From Amycolatopsis benzoatilytica AK 16/65 (lineage in GTDB: Bacteria > Actinomycetota > Actinomycetes > Mycobacteriales > Pseudonocardiaceae), in contig NZ_KB912942.1 of the NCBI RefSeq assembly GCF_000383915.1, positions 1,062,506 to 1,126,505 of the forward strand: a DNA stretch of 64,000 nt, in the 5' to 3' direction. Every line of letters begins with the position of its first letter. The stretch's first letter is position 1. This document shows positions 43,528-51,336 of this stretch, piece after piece. A model generated the notes under the pieces. That model worked only from the letters and a program-made list of their open reading frames with translations, ran no database searches and was not told where the DNA came from. Position numbers and translations under genes: made by a program.

Positions 43528-45198
43528 ATGACGTTGCCTCCACCCGCACCACCGACGACCCCGTACGACGAGGTCAGCGTGCTTGCCTATCGGCGTGCCA
43601 GGTTCTGGGCGGGGCGGTCGCTGCCGGCGGAACTGCTCGACGCCGCCCGCCGCCACCGGACGCGGACCGCGCTGCTGTCCGAGGGCCGCACGTGGACCTA
43701 CGACGAACTCTTCGACGAAGCGCAGCGGTTCGCGGCCGGGCTGCTCCGCTCCGGCGCGGCCCGGCCGGGCGAGCCGGTGCTGTTCCAGATGGGGAACGTG
43801 GCCGAGACAGTGGTCGCCTACCTGGGCTGCCTGTTCGCCGCAGCGCCGCCGGTGTGCACGCTGCCGCAACACGGGACGCGCGAGATCTCCCTGCTCGCGG
43901 CGCACGTCGGCGCCCGCACTCTCCTGGTGCAGGCCGATTTCCGCGACGGGCGGCTGCGCGCTCAGGCCGAACAGCTCCTCGCCGAAGGCGCGATCGCCGA
44001 GGTGGTGACGTGTCGCGGCGAGCCGATCGGCACCGCAGGGACCTACGACCGGCTGGTGCGCGAACCGGTCCGGGAATCGTTGCCCTATCTCGAAACCGAC
44101 CTGCTCAGCCCCGCGGTCTTCCAGCTGTCCGGCGGGACGACCGGCCTGCCGAAGGTCGCTCCGCGGCTGCATGAGGAATACGCCTACAACTCCCGTGCCT
44201 GGGCCGCCGCGATGGCGATGGACGAGCACTCCCGTGTCCTGTATCCGTTGCCCCTCATGCACAACGCCGGGATTTCGCTCGCCCTCCAGCCGTCGATCTT
44301 CGCTGGGGCGACGCTCGTGCTCGCGCCCTCGGCGGACGTCGACACGCTCCTCGGCCTGATCGCCGAACACCGCCCGGACGTACTGCCCCTCGTGCCCCCC
44401 GCCCTCGCGGTCCGGCTGCTCGATTCGGCGCGCGCCCAACGGGCCGATTTCTCCTGCCTGCGCGATTTCGTCGTCGGCGGGCAGCGACTGCCGGTCGAGG
44501 TCGCCGAGCGGCTGCGCGACGAGCTGGGCATCCGGATCCGGCAGATGTTCGGCATGGCGGAAGGGATGTTCCTGGTCACGCCGGCCGGTGCGGACGAGGC
44601 GGTGCGCCACCACACGGTCGGCGCGCCGATCTCCGCGGCCGACGAGATCCGGATCCTCGACCCGGTCTCCGACGAAGAAGTACCGGACGGCGAGGTCGGC
44701 GAGTTCGCCGCGCGCGGGCCGTACACGATCCGCGGCTACTACCGCGCCGACGAGCACAACCGGACCGCGTTCACCTCCGACGGGTTCTACCGCACCGGCG
44801 ATCTGGCCCGGCGGCACGTGACCGCGGAAGGCGTCAGCTATTCGATCGACGGCCGGATCAAGGACGTGATCAACCGGGGGGTGGAGAAGATCTTCGCCGA
44901 AGAGGTGGAGGAGATCATCGTCGCGCACCCGGACGTGGTCACCGCCGCGCTCGTCGCGATGCCCGATCCGGTGCTGGGCGAACGCGCCTGCGCGTACCTG
45001 GTGCTGGAGGACGGCGCGGCGCCGTTGACGGTCGCGACGCTGGCCGCGCACCTGCTGGCCCGGGGGCTGGCGAAATACAAACTGCCCGAGCGGGTCGAGA
45101 TCGTGCCCGCGCTGCCGCTGACGAACGTCGGCAAGGTCGCGAAGAACCGGTTGCGCGAGGACGTCCAGGCGAAACTGGCCGAAGGGAGCGCCCGATGA
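43528..45198 (+). CDS. aryl-acid AMP/CoA ligase, DhbE/salicylyl-AMP-ligase-like
   Basis: A 556-residue ANL-family adenylating enzyme. The P-loop is LSGGTTGLPKVAPRLHEEY, the A5-type motif MFGMAEGMFLVT, the A8 hinge region DGRIKDVINRGVEKIFAEEVE, and the catalytic Lys lies in LTNVGKVAKNRLRED. The sequence style (RLHEEYAYNSRAWAAAM, then PLMHNAGISL) is that of 2,3-dihydroxybenzoate and salicylate-activating enzymes. Here it is fused to a catabolic operon with an SdgC-like hydroxylase and no siderophore genes, so it most likely activates an ortho-substituted benzoate for CoA-dependent degradation. ATG chosen over an upstream TTG. Confidence 0.83.
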   Translation: MTLPPPAPPTTPYDEVSVLAYRRARFWAGRSLPAELLDAARRHRTRTALLSEGRTWTYDELFDEAQRFAAGLLRSGAARPGEPVLFQMGNVAETVVAYLGCLFAAAPPVCTLPQHGTREISLLAAHVGARTLLVQADFRDGRLRAQAEQLLAEGAIAEVVTCRGEPIGTAGTYDRLVREPVRESLPYLETDLLSPAVFQLSGGTTGLPKVAPRLHEEYAYNSRAWAAAMAMDEHSRVLYPLPLMHNAGISLALQPSIFAGATLVLAPSADVDTLLGLIAEHRPDVLPLVPPALAVRLLDSARAQRADFSCLRDFVVGGQRLPVEVAERLRDELGIRIRQMFGMAEGMFLVTPAGADEAVRHHTVGAPISAADEIRILDPVSDEEVPDGEVGEFAARGPYTIRGYYRADEHNRTAFTSDGFYRTGDLARRHVTAEGVSYSIDGRIKDVINRGVEKIFAEEVEEIIVAHPDVVTAALVAMPDPVLGERACAYLVLEDGAAPLTVATLAAHLLARGLAKYKLPERVEIVPALPLTNVGKVAKNRLREDVQAKLAEGSAR

Positions 45199-46718
45199 CC
45201 CGGCGGGTGAACGTGATCGGCGGCGGCCCCGGCGGGCTGTACGCCGCCCGGCTGCTGAAACTGCACGACCCGGGCCTGGAGGTGGTCGTCCACGAGCGGA
45301 TGGACGGCGCGCAGGAGACGTTCGGATTCGGCGTCGGCCTGACCGAGGCCACTATGCGCAATCTCGAACAGGCCGACCCGGAAACCGCTGACCGCGTCCG
45401 GGAGGTCAGCTACGTCGGGCACGAACTGCGGTTCGCCGCCGGGGACCGGTCCGTCTGCTTGCACGGCGCACGGAACCTCGCGGTCGGCCGAGCCGCGCTG
45501 CTGCGAGTCCTGACCGAAGCGGCGACCGCGGTCGGCGTCGAGTACCGGGCCGGCTCCCGCGCGGATCTGGGCTCGGTGAACGGCGATGTCGTCATCGCCG
45601 CGGACGGGGTCGGCAGCGGGACGCGCGCCAAACTCGGCACCGAATTGGGAGTGCGGACCAGCCTCGGCCGCACGCGGTACGTCTGGTGTGGCGCGCCGTT
45701 CGCCGCGTCGTCCGCGTTCTTCGCCTCCGCCCGGCGCGGGCAACAGCTGTTCGTCACGCATGCGTACCCGTATGCCGAGGACCGCAGCACGTTCCTGATC
45801 GAAGTCGACGACGAGACCTGGACCGCGGCCGGGCTGGGCGAGTTCGACGCGGCGACCGCGCCGGGCGAAACCGACCAGCAGAGCGTGCGCCTGCTCGAAA
45901 ACGTGCTCTCGGGCCAATTGCGCGGCGGGGAATTGCTCGCCAACCGCACGCGGTGGAGCCGGTTCGTCAATCTCGACCTGGAACGGTGGCACACCGGGAA
46001 CGTCGCGCTGCTCGGCGACGCCGCGCACACCGCGCACTACACGCTCGGTTCCGGAACCAAGCTGGCGCTGGAGGACGCGATCGCGCTGGCCGGTGCGCTG
46101 GCCGGGGAAAGCTCGGTGACCGCCGCGTTCGCCGCGTACGAGCGAGCCCGCCGTCCCGCGGTCGAGCGGTTCAAACAGCTCGCCGGCCGCAGCCAGCGGT
46201 GGTGGGATTCCTACCGCTGGCGGGCGGACTGGCCGGCCGAACGGCTCGGCCTGTCCTACATGACTCGCTCCGGCAATCTGACCATGGCCGACTACGCCGC
46301 CTCGGAGCCGGAGGTCGTGCGTACGGCACTGGAGTGGCTGGGTACCGCGCCGTCCGGCGACCCGGCGGAGTGGGTTCTGGCGCAACCGTTGCGCGGCAAC
46401 GGAATCCACCTTCCTGCACGGGCGATCACGCGGGCGGAACTCGGCCGGCCGGTCGAAGAGGTCGGGTGGACCGAGCCGGACGTGTGGGGCGAGGCCGCCG
46501 ACGCGGCGGTCGGCCGGCTCGCCGCTGGCGCCGGACCCCTGCTGGTCACCGGGAAACCGGACGAGTTCTGGGCCCGCGTGGACCTCGCCGAGCGGCTCCG
46601 GCTGCAGACCCGGCGGACCGTCGGGGTGGACCTGCCGCGCTCGGCGCGGGCCTTCGCGGCAACCTCGGTCGGCGCCGGCCGAGCCGATTTCGTGACTGTC
46701 TCCCAGGAGGATTCGTGA
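45195..46718 (+). CDS. FAD monooxygenase, salicylyl-CoA 5-hydroxylase/anthraniloyl-CoA monooxygenase-like
   Basis: A 507-residue flavoprotein monooxygenase overlapping the ligase stop (ATGA). FAD motif VNVIGGGPGGLYAARLLK (5-22), DG motif VVIAADGVGSGTR, and VALLGDAAHTAHYTLGSGTKLALEDAI. The GGPGGLY start and the SGTKLALEDAI ending are typical of SdgC-type salicylyl-CoA 5-hydroxylases and of 2-aminobenzoyl-CoA monooxygenase. The C-terminal third (about 380-507) is an additional region seen in this branch. With the adjacent aryl-acid ligase it would hydroxylate an activated aromatic ring using NADH and O2. Confidence 0.83.
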   Translation: MTRRVNVIGGGPGGLYAARLLKLHDPGLEVVVHERMDGAQETFGFGVGLTEATMRNLEQADPETADRVREVSYVGHELRFAAGDRSVCLHGARNLAVGRAALLRVLTEAATAVGVEYRAGSRADLGSVNGDVVIAADGVGSGTRAKLGTELGVRTSLGRTRYVWCGAPFAASSAFFASARRGQQLFVTHAYPYAEDRSTFLIEVDDETWTAAGLGEFDAATAPGETDQQSVRLLENVLSGQLRGGELLANRTRWSRFVNLDLERWHTGNVALLGDAAHTAHYTLGSGTKLALEDAIALAGALAGESSVTAAFAAYERARRPAVERFKQLAGRSQRWWDSYRWRADWPAERLGLSYMTRSGNLTMADYAASEPEVVRTALEWLGTAPSGDPAEWVLAQPLRGNGIHLPARAITRAELGRPVEEVGWTEPDVWGEAADAAVGRLAAGAGPLLVTGKPDEFWARVDLAERLRLQTRRTVGVDLPRSARAFAATSVGAGRADFVTVSQEDS

Positions 46719-47473
46719 CCAGCAATTCCCGGCGCGTCGGGCTGATCGTGCCGAGTTCGAACGTCACCGTCGAGACCGAGCTGCCGCGGCTGCTGCAGCG
46801 GGTGGCCGGCGTCGAGTTTTCTTTCCATGCCAGCCGGATGCGGATGCACGCCGTCACCCCGGAGCAGCTGCGCGCGATGAACGCGCAGCGCGAACGGTGC
46901 GTGCTGGAGGTCGGTGACGCGCAGACGGAGGTGTTGCTGTACGCCTGTCTGGTCGCGGTGATGGCCATGGGCGCCGGCGAGCACCGTGACGCCGAGCTGC
47001 GGATCGCCGAACAGCTCGCGCTCGGCGGATCGGACACGAAGGTGCTGTCCAGCGCCGGTGCGCTCGTGCGGGCGCTGGGCGACCTGGCCGCGAAGCGGGT
47101 CGCGCTGGTCATGCCGTACACCGAACCCGTCGCTCGCACGGTGGTCGAATACCTCGAAGCCGAAGGCTTCACGATCACCGGCTGGCGCGCGCTCGGCGTC
47201 GCGGACAACACCGAGGTCGGCTGCATTCCGGGCGACACTGTGCTGGCCGCGGCCCGCGAGCTCGACCTGGGCGACAGCGACGCGCTGGTGCTCTCGTGCT
47301 GCGTCCAGATGCCGTCGCTCGATCTCGTGCAGCCCGCGGAAGAGGAATTCGGGCTGCCGGTGCTGTCCGCGGCCACCGCCGGCGCGTACTCGATCCTGCG
47401 CGCCCTTGGCCTGCCCGTCGACCTTCCCGGCGCGGGTTCGCTGCTGCGCGCCGATGCCAAAGTCCAAGCCTGA
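46715..47473 (+). CDS. maleate cis-trans isomerase-like protein (Asp/Glu racemase superfamily)
   Basis: A 252-residue protein, GTG overlapping the monooxygenase stop, with AGGAGG 4 bp upstream. It opens RVGLIVPSSNVTVETELPRL, characteristic of maleate isomerase and arylmalonate decarboxylase. The first catalytic Cys is likely in VLLYACLVAVMA; the second in LVLSCCVQMPSLD. Maleate isomerase converts maleate to fumarate with two Cys. In this operon it gives the pathway an exit to the TCA cycle: ring cleavage and hydrolysis would yield maleate. Confidence 0.82.
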   Translation: MTSNSRRVGLIVPSSNVTVETELPRLLQRVAGVEFSFHASRMRMHAVTPEQLRAMNAQRERCVLEVGDAQTEVLLYACLVAVMAMGAGEHRDAELRIAEQLALGGSDTKVLSSAGALVRALGDLAAKRVALVMPYTEPVARTVVEYLEAEGFTITGWRALGVADNTEVGCIPGDTVLAAARELDLGDSDALVLSCCVQMPSLDLVQPAEEEFGLPVLSAATAGAYSILRALGLPVDLPGAGSLLRADAKVQA

Positions 47474-47485
47474 AAGGGGTTCCCG

Positions 47486-48124
47486 ATGACCGACAAGCCA
47501 GTGCACCGGGTGCGCGGGGTCGACCACGCCGCGTTCCCGACCTTCGACCCGGCCGCAACCGTCCGGTTCTACCGTGATGTGCTCAAGTTCCCGATCGTCC
47601 ACTCGATCTGCGCGGCCGGCTGGGGCCCGGAACGGCATCCGGACTTCATCCACTTCTTCTTCGACATCGGCGGCGGCGACCGGCTGGCGTTCTTCTACTA
47701 CTTCGGCTGGGAACCGGCCGGCGACCAGACCGCACCGGGCGACGCGTGGGCCCGGCTGCCGCACGGCACGCCGAAGTTCTTCGCCGACAGCAGGCACCTG
47801 GCGATCAACGTCGCCGACGAGGACGACTTGCTGGAGTACCGCCGCCGGCTGGACGACTCCGAGTGGCCGGTCGAAATGCAGGTCATGCACGAGACCATCG
47901 AATCCGTCTACACGCACGACCCGAACGGATACATGGTCGAGATCACCCGCGCGCTGCGCCCGGTCACGCCGCAGGAAGACCTCGACGCGGAGCTGACTCT
48001 GCAGGCGCTGTGCGACGTAGTGGCCGGCGAGGCGCCGTCGATGGACCAGCTGCTGACGCGCAAGGCCGAGCTGATCGTCGAGCGGGCGGCGTCGTGGGAG
48101 CCGGCGGGGAAGGAGCTGGTCTGA
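47486..48124 (+). CDS. VOC-superfamily protein, candidate ring-cleaving dioxygenase
   Basis: A 212-residue protein, ATG after GAAAGGGGTTCCCG. Vicinal-oxygen-chelate module: RGVDHAAFPTFDPAATVRFY with metal His, a middle DSRHLAINVADEDDLLEYR with second His, and PNGYMVEITRAL with the Glu ligand, a complete 2-His-1-Glu set. A helical extension of about 50 residues follows (MDQLLTRKAELIVERAA). VOC enzymes include extradiol dioxygenases, glyoxalases and epimerases. The place between hydroxylase/isomerase and hydrolase makes ring cleavage the most attractive role, unproven. Confidence 0.72.
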   Translation: MTDKPVHRVRGVDHAAFPTFDPAATVRFYRDVLKFPIVHSICAAGWGPERHPDFIHFFFDIGGGDRLAFFYYFGWEPAGDQTAPGDAWARLPHGTPKFFADSRHLAINVADEDDLLEYRRRLDDSEWPVEMQVMHETIESVYTHDPNGYMVEITRALRPVTPQEDLDAELTLQALCDVVAGEAPSMDQLLTRKAELIVERAASWEPAGKELV

Positions 48125-48125
48125 C

Positions 48126-48380
48126 GTGGCCCGGTTCTACGTCCTCGACGTGCCCGAGAACATCGGCGTGGTCGACGTCGCACGGCAGGACGACCACAAC
48201 ACCGTCGACCGGATCGGACCGTACTTCCGGATCACCGCGCCGGAAGCCATCGTGATCGACCGGCGCGCGACCGGCTGCCGGCACGCGGTCTGGTACAGCG
48301 CGGTGGCCGGGCTGGAAGGCTCGGTGATCACCCAGCACGACAAGAACGCACTGCGGGTCGACAGGCGGGCCGATGGCTGA
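48126..48380 (+). CDS. small conserved-looking protein of unknown function
   Basis: An 84-residue protein, GTG 2 bp after the VOC gene stop with GGGGAAGGAG upstream. The sequence (FYVLDVPENIGVVDVARQDD, later CRHAVWYSAVAGLEGSVITQ) suggests a small alpha/beta fold. It overlaps the following hydrolase by 8 bp. No family is recognised. Tight packing within the operon suggests a subunit or helper of the ring-cleaving step. Confidence 0.65.
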   Translation: MARFYVLDVPENIGVVDVARQDDHNTVDRIGPYFRITAPEAIVIDRRATGCRHAVWYSAVAGLEGSVITQHDKNALRVDRRADG

Positions 48381-49623
48381 GAACGGACTCGGCGCCGGCC
48401 GGTATCTAGCCCCGGCGGAGGCCCCCGAAGCGACGACCACGACCGCGCACCAGCTCACGACGTACGACGGCGCGACCGTCAACGGTCTGCTGAGGACAGT
48501 CCCGGGCGCGACCACCGTGGCGGTCCTGATGCATCCGCGCCAGGACTTTTCGCAGCATGTGCTGGTGCCGGAGCTGCTGAGCCAGGGGTACGCGGTGTGG
48601 ACCCAGGGCACCCGGACCGTCGGCAACGACCTCACCCTGCTGCACGAGCAAGCGTTGCTCGACCTGGCCGCCGGGAATGTTTTCCTGCGGGACAGGGGCT
48701 TCTCCCGAGTAGTCCTCATCGGACACTCCGGCGGCGCGGCACTGGCCGCGTTCTACCTCCAGCAGGCCGCGCGTCCGGCCGGCGAGCGGCTCCGGCGGAC
48801 CCCCAGCGGGAAGCCGGTTCCGCTGGGAGAGGCCGAAATGCCGGTCGCGGACGGGTTCCTGATGATGGCTCCGCATCCTGGCCAGGGCGCGTTGCTGCTG
48901 CGGCTGATCGACCCGTCGGTCGTCGACGAGCAGGACCCGCGTTCGGCGTCGCCGGACCTGGACCCCTACCTCGCGGCCAACGGCTTCGCCGAACCTCCCG
49001 GCTCGTCCGCGTATTCGGAAGAGTTCCTCGCGAGGTACCGAAAAGCACAGTACGACCGGATCGCCCGGATCGACGCGCGAGCCCGCGAACTCGCCGAGCG
49101 GTCCGCGGCGGCCCGGCACCGGTACGGCGAAACCCGCGATGCCGCCGACCGCCGGACCGCGTTGGCCACCGGCGTCCTGACGGTGTATCGCACCGATGCA
49201 GACCTGCGCTCGGTCGATCTTTCGCTGGACCCGAACGACCGCCCGTACGGTTCGCTGTTCGGCCGCCGCCCGGACCTCACCAACTACGGAGTCGTCGGCT
49301 TCGGCCGCCTGACGACGCCGGATTCGTGGCTGTCGACGTGGTCGGCGATCTCGGGCAACGCGGACCTGGCTGCCTGCCTGCCCGACGTCACGGTGCCGAC
49401 GCTGCTCGTGGAACTGACCGGCGACCAGGCCTGCTTCCCGGCTGACGCGCTTCGGTTCCGCGACCTCAGCGGCGCCGAGGACGTGTCGCACGTGCGGGTG
49501 CCGGGCCGCCATTTCGGTGCGCCGCTGCGGGAAGGGATGACCTCCGGCGCGACCCTGGCCGGCGCGGAAATGGGGGAGTGGCTGCGGGCCCGGTTCCCGG
49601 CCGGAGCGCTCACGACGGCCTGA
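48373..49623 (+). CDS. alpha/beta hydrolase, last gene of the aromatic operon
   Basis: A 416-residue alpha/beta hydrolase. After an N-terminal strand VAVLMHPRQDFSQHVLVPEL, the nucleophile elbow is VVLIGHSGGAALAAFYLQQ, an insertion of about 150 residues forms a lid, then VPTLLVELTGDQACFPADAL carries the acid and RVPGRHFGAP the His. There is no signal peptide, so it is cytosolic. The likely job is hydrolysis of the ring-fission product or of a CoA thioester to yield maleate for the isomerase in the same operon. Confidence 0.8.
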   Translation: MAENGLGAGRYLAPAEAPEATTTTAHQLTTYDGATVNGLLRTVPGATTVAVLMHPRQDFSQHVLVPELLSQGYAVWTQGTRTVGNDLTLLHEQALLDLAAGNVFLRDRGFSRVVLIGHSGGAALAAFYLQQAARPAGERLRRTPSGKPVPLGEAEMPVADGFLMMAPHPGQGALLLRLIDPSVVDEQDPRSASPDLDPYLAANGFAEPPGSSAYSEEFLARYRKAQYDRIARIDARARELAERSAAARHRYGETRDAADRRTALATGVLTVYRTDADLRSVDLSLDPNDRPYGSLFGRRPDLTNYGVVGFGRLTTPDSWLSTWSAISGNADLAACLPDVTVPTLLVELTGDQACFPADALRFRDLSGAEDVSHVRVPGRHFGAPLREGMTSGATLAGAEMGEWLRARFPAGALTTA

Positions 49624-49674
49624 TCTCCCATTTCTCCAAGCCGTCAGCCAGCTCTGGCTGAGATGCTGGCCGAC

Positions 49675-50022
49675 ATGGTCAATCGAATCATCGCCTACTC
49701 AGTCGGCGCCGACGACGCCGAGACTCGCGAGTTCTATCAGCAGGTCCTCGGCCTGGAGGTCGCGATGGACGACCCGGTGCTCGGCCTGCGCAGTCCCGGA
49801 GCGCCGGCCGCGCAGGTGCTGGTCCTGCCGCCGGGCCCGGTGGTCCCGCGCTGGGGAATCGACCTCGGCGACCCGGCCGCGGTCGAGGCGGCACACGCCG
49901 AATCGGTCCGCCGAGGTCTGCGCATCGCCTACCCGCTGACTGACGAATCCTGGGGCGTAAAGCGGTTTTTCGTCGAAGATCCGGGCGGTACGGTGGTCAA
50001 CGTGCTCGCGCATCTGGAGTGA
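49675..50022 (+). CDS. single-module VOC (glyoxalase-like) protein
   Basis: A 115-residue VOC protein: NRIIAYSVGADDAETREFYQ, LGLEVAMDDPVLGL, and the C-terminal VKRFFVEDPGGTVVNVLAHL. The first metal ligand position reads Y where His is usual, so metal binding may be lost. Start at 49675 or at the in-frame ATG 49663; neither has a clear ribosome site. It is separated from the aromatic operon by 51 bp. Function unknown; related proteins are often antibiotic-resistance-like or lactoylglutathione-lyase-like. Confidence 0.72.
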   Translation: MVNRIIAYSVGADDAETREFYQQVLGLEVAMDDPVLGLRSPGAPAAQVLVLPPGPVVPRWGIDLGDPAAVEAAHAESVRRGLRIAYPLTDESWGVKRFFVEDPGGTVVNVLAHLE

Positions 50023-50046
50023 GGCCGCGAGCGGGGAGGCGACGTC

Positions 50047-50286
50047 GTGGACCGCGAAGAACTGCGCGAGCTGTTGGAGGCCGAAGGCACCGAGGTCTGT
50101 CTGCTGGCTGCCGACGGGCTTGCCCATGGCGCGCTGTTCGATGGTTTTGGCCGTGGCCACACGATTTCCTTCGCGTCGATCTTCGGCCGGAGCACGGTCC
50201 GGCTGGAGGTCTCTTCCGCCCGCGACAGCCGGAAAACACTCCAGGCCGACGCCATGAGGACGGTGCCGGCCTGGAGCGTTTCGTGA
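50047..50286 (+). CDS. small hypothetical protein
   Basis: A 79-residue ORF with GTG start after GCGGGGAGGCGACGTC, a strong ribosome site, 24 bp after the VOC gene. The sequence DREELRELLEAEGTEVCLLA then FGRGHTISFASIFG is balanced in composition and looks coding. No family is recognised. It is convergent with the M28 peptidase gene. Confidence 0.5.
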   Translation: MDREELRELLEAEGTEVCLLAADGLAHGALFDGFGRGHTISFASIFGRSTVRLEVSSARDSRKTLQADAMRTVPAWSVS

Positions 50287-50291
50287 CGGGC

Positions 50292-51245
50292 TCAGCGACG
50301 GGCCGCCGCGACGGCCAGCTTCCACACCGCGTACCCGATCGCGTCGGAGTTCTTCTCCAGCGGCGGGTCCGGGATGTTCGAGGTCGTGTCGCAGGCGCGG
50401 TGGTAGCAGTTGTCGAACGGCGCGCCCGCGGTGCCGCCCCACTTCTGGGCCTGCGCGGAGCTCTTGATGTCTCCGGCACCGGTGGCGAGACCGCCGACCG
50501 GGATGCCCGCGCTCTTGAACGACGCGTGGTCGGACCGGCCGTCGCCTTCGGAGTCTCCCTCGGTCTGGATGCCGACCGAGGCGAAGTACTCGTCGAAGAC
50601 GGCCTTGACCGAGGCGACGTCGTCATAGACGAAGTAGCCCCAGTTCTTCGAGCCGATCATGTCGAAGTTGAGGTAGGTCTTGATCTTCGCGCGCTCGGTG
50701 CCGGGCAGGCTGCTGACGTAGTGCCGGGAGCCGACCATGCCGGATTCCTCGTCGGCCCACCAGGCGAACCGGACCCGCTTGGCCATCGCCGGGTTGGTGC
50801 GGGCCAGCGTCAGCGCGACCTCGAGGATCGACGCGCTGCCGGAACCGTTGTCGTTGATGCCAGGGCCGGCGCTCACCGAGTCGAGGTGCGCGCCCAGCAT
50901 GAGGACCTGGTTCGCGTCGCCCTGCGGCCATTCGGCGATCAGGTTCTGCGACTGGCCGAGGCAGCTCGTGCAGGTCTGGCGCTTCGTGGCGAAGCCCGCG
51001 TTCTTGAGCAAATTCTCCACATAGGACACCGACGCCGCGTACCCGCCGCCACGCGGGGAGCGCGTGCCGCCGTTGTCGCGGGCGATGGCCTGCAGCTGGG
51101 TGAGGTGCGTCTTGATGTTGGCCAGCGAGATGTCCGGCGCGGCGAGCGGCGACTCGGGCGCGGCGGTGGCCACGGGCCCGCTGAGTACGCCCAGCATCGC
51201 CGTGAGGGCGGTGGCCCCGGCGGCGAGTCGTGTCTTCCATTTCAT
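50292..51245 (-). CDS. secreted M28 zinc aminopeptidase, Streptomyces griseus aminopeptidase-like
   Basis: A 317-residue secreted enzyme with a signal peptide ending near ATAAPES (about residue 29). The mature protein matches the SGAP pattern: ISLANIKTHLTQLQAIARDN, GAHLDSV (Zn His), GINDNGSGS (bridging Asp), WWADEESG (Glu base and ligand), NFDMIGS (Asp) and NCYHRACD (Zn His), all five ligands present. SGAP-type enzymes remove large hydrophobic N-terminal residues outside the cell and are double-zinc and calcium-activated. It lacks the extra C-terminal P/Homo B domain of some relatives. It lies 91 bp downstream of the M4 protease and probably shares its transcript. Confidence 0.9.
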   Translation of the reverse strand: MKWKTRLAAGATALTAMLGVLSGPVATAAPESPLAAPDISLANIKTHLTQLQAIARDNGGTRSPRGGGYAASVSYVENLLKNAGFATKRQTCTSCLGQSQNLIAEWPQGDANQVLMLGAHLDSVSAGPGINDNGSGSASILEVALTLARTNPAMAKRVRFAWWADEESGMVGSRHYVSSLPGTERAKIKTYLNFDMIGSKNWGYFVYDDVASVKAVFDEYFASVGIQTEGDSEGDGRSDHASFKSAGIPVGGLATGAGDIKSSAQAQKWGGTAGAPFDNCYHRACDTTSNIPDPPLEKNSDAIGYAVWKLAVAAARR

Positions 51246-51336
51246 GGCAGTGAGATCCTCCGGGTGGAGTGGGGAGACCTCGGGGCTGCCCCGGCGGGAC
51301 AGCCCCGAGGCGCGGCCGGGCGGGACCCGGCCGCGG

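Noticed and set aside
43528..45198. Siderophore (catecholate) biosynthesis role for the aryl-acid ligase
   Set aside because: No isochorismate synthase, NRPS or aryl carrier gene is nearby; the coupled genes are degradative.
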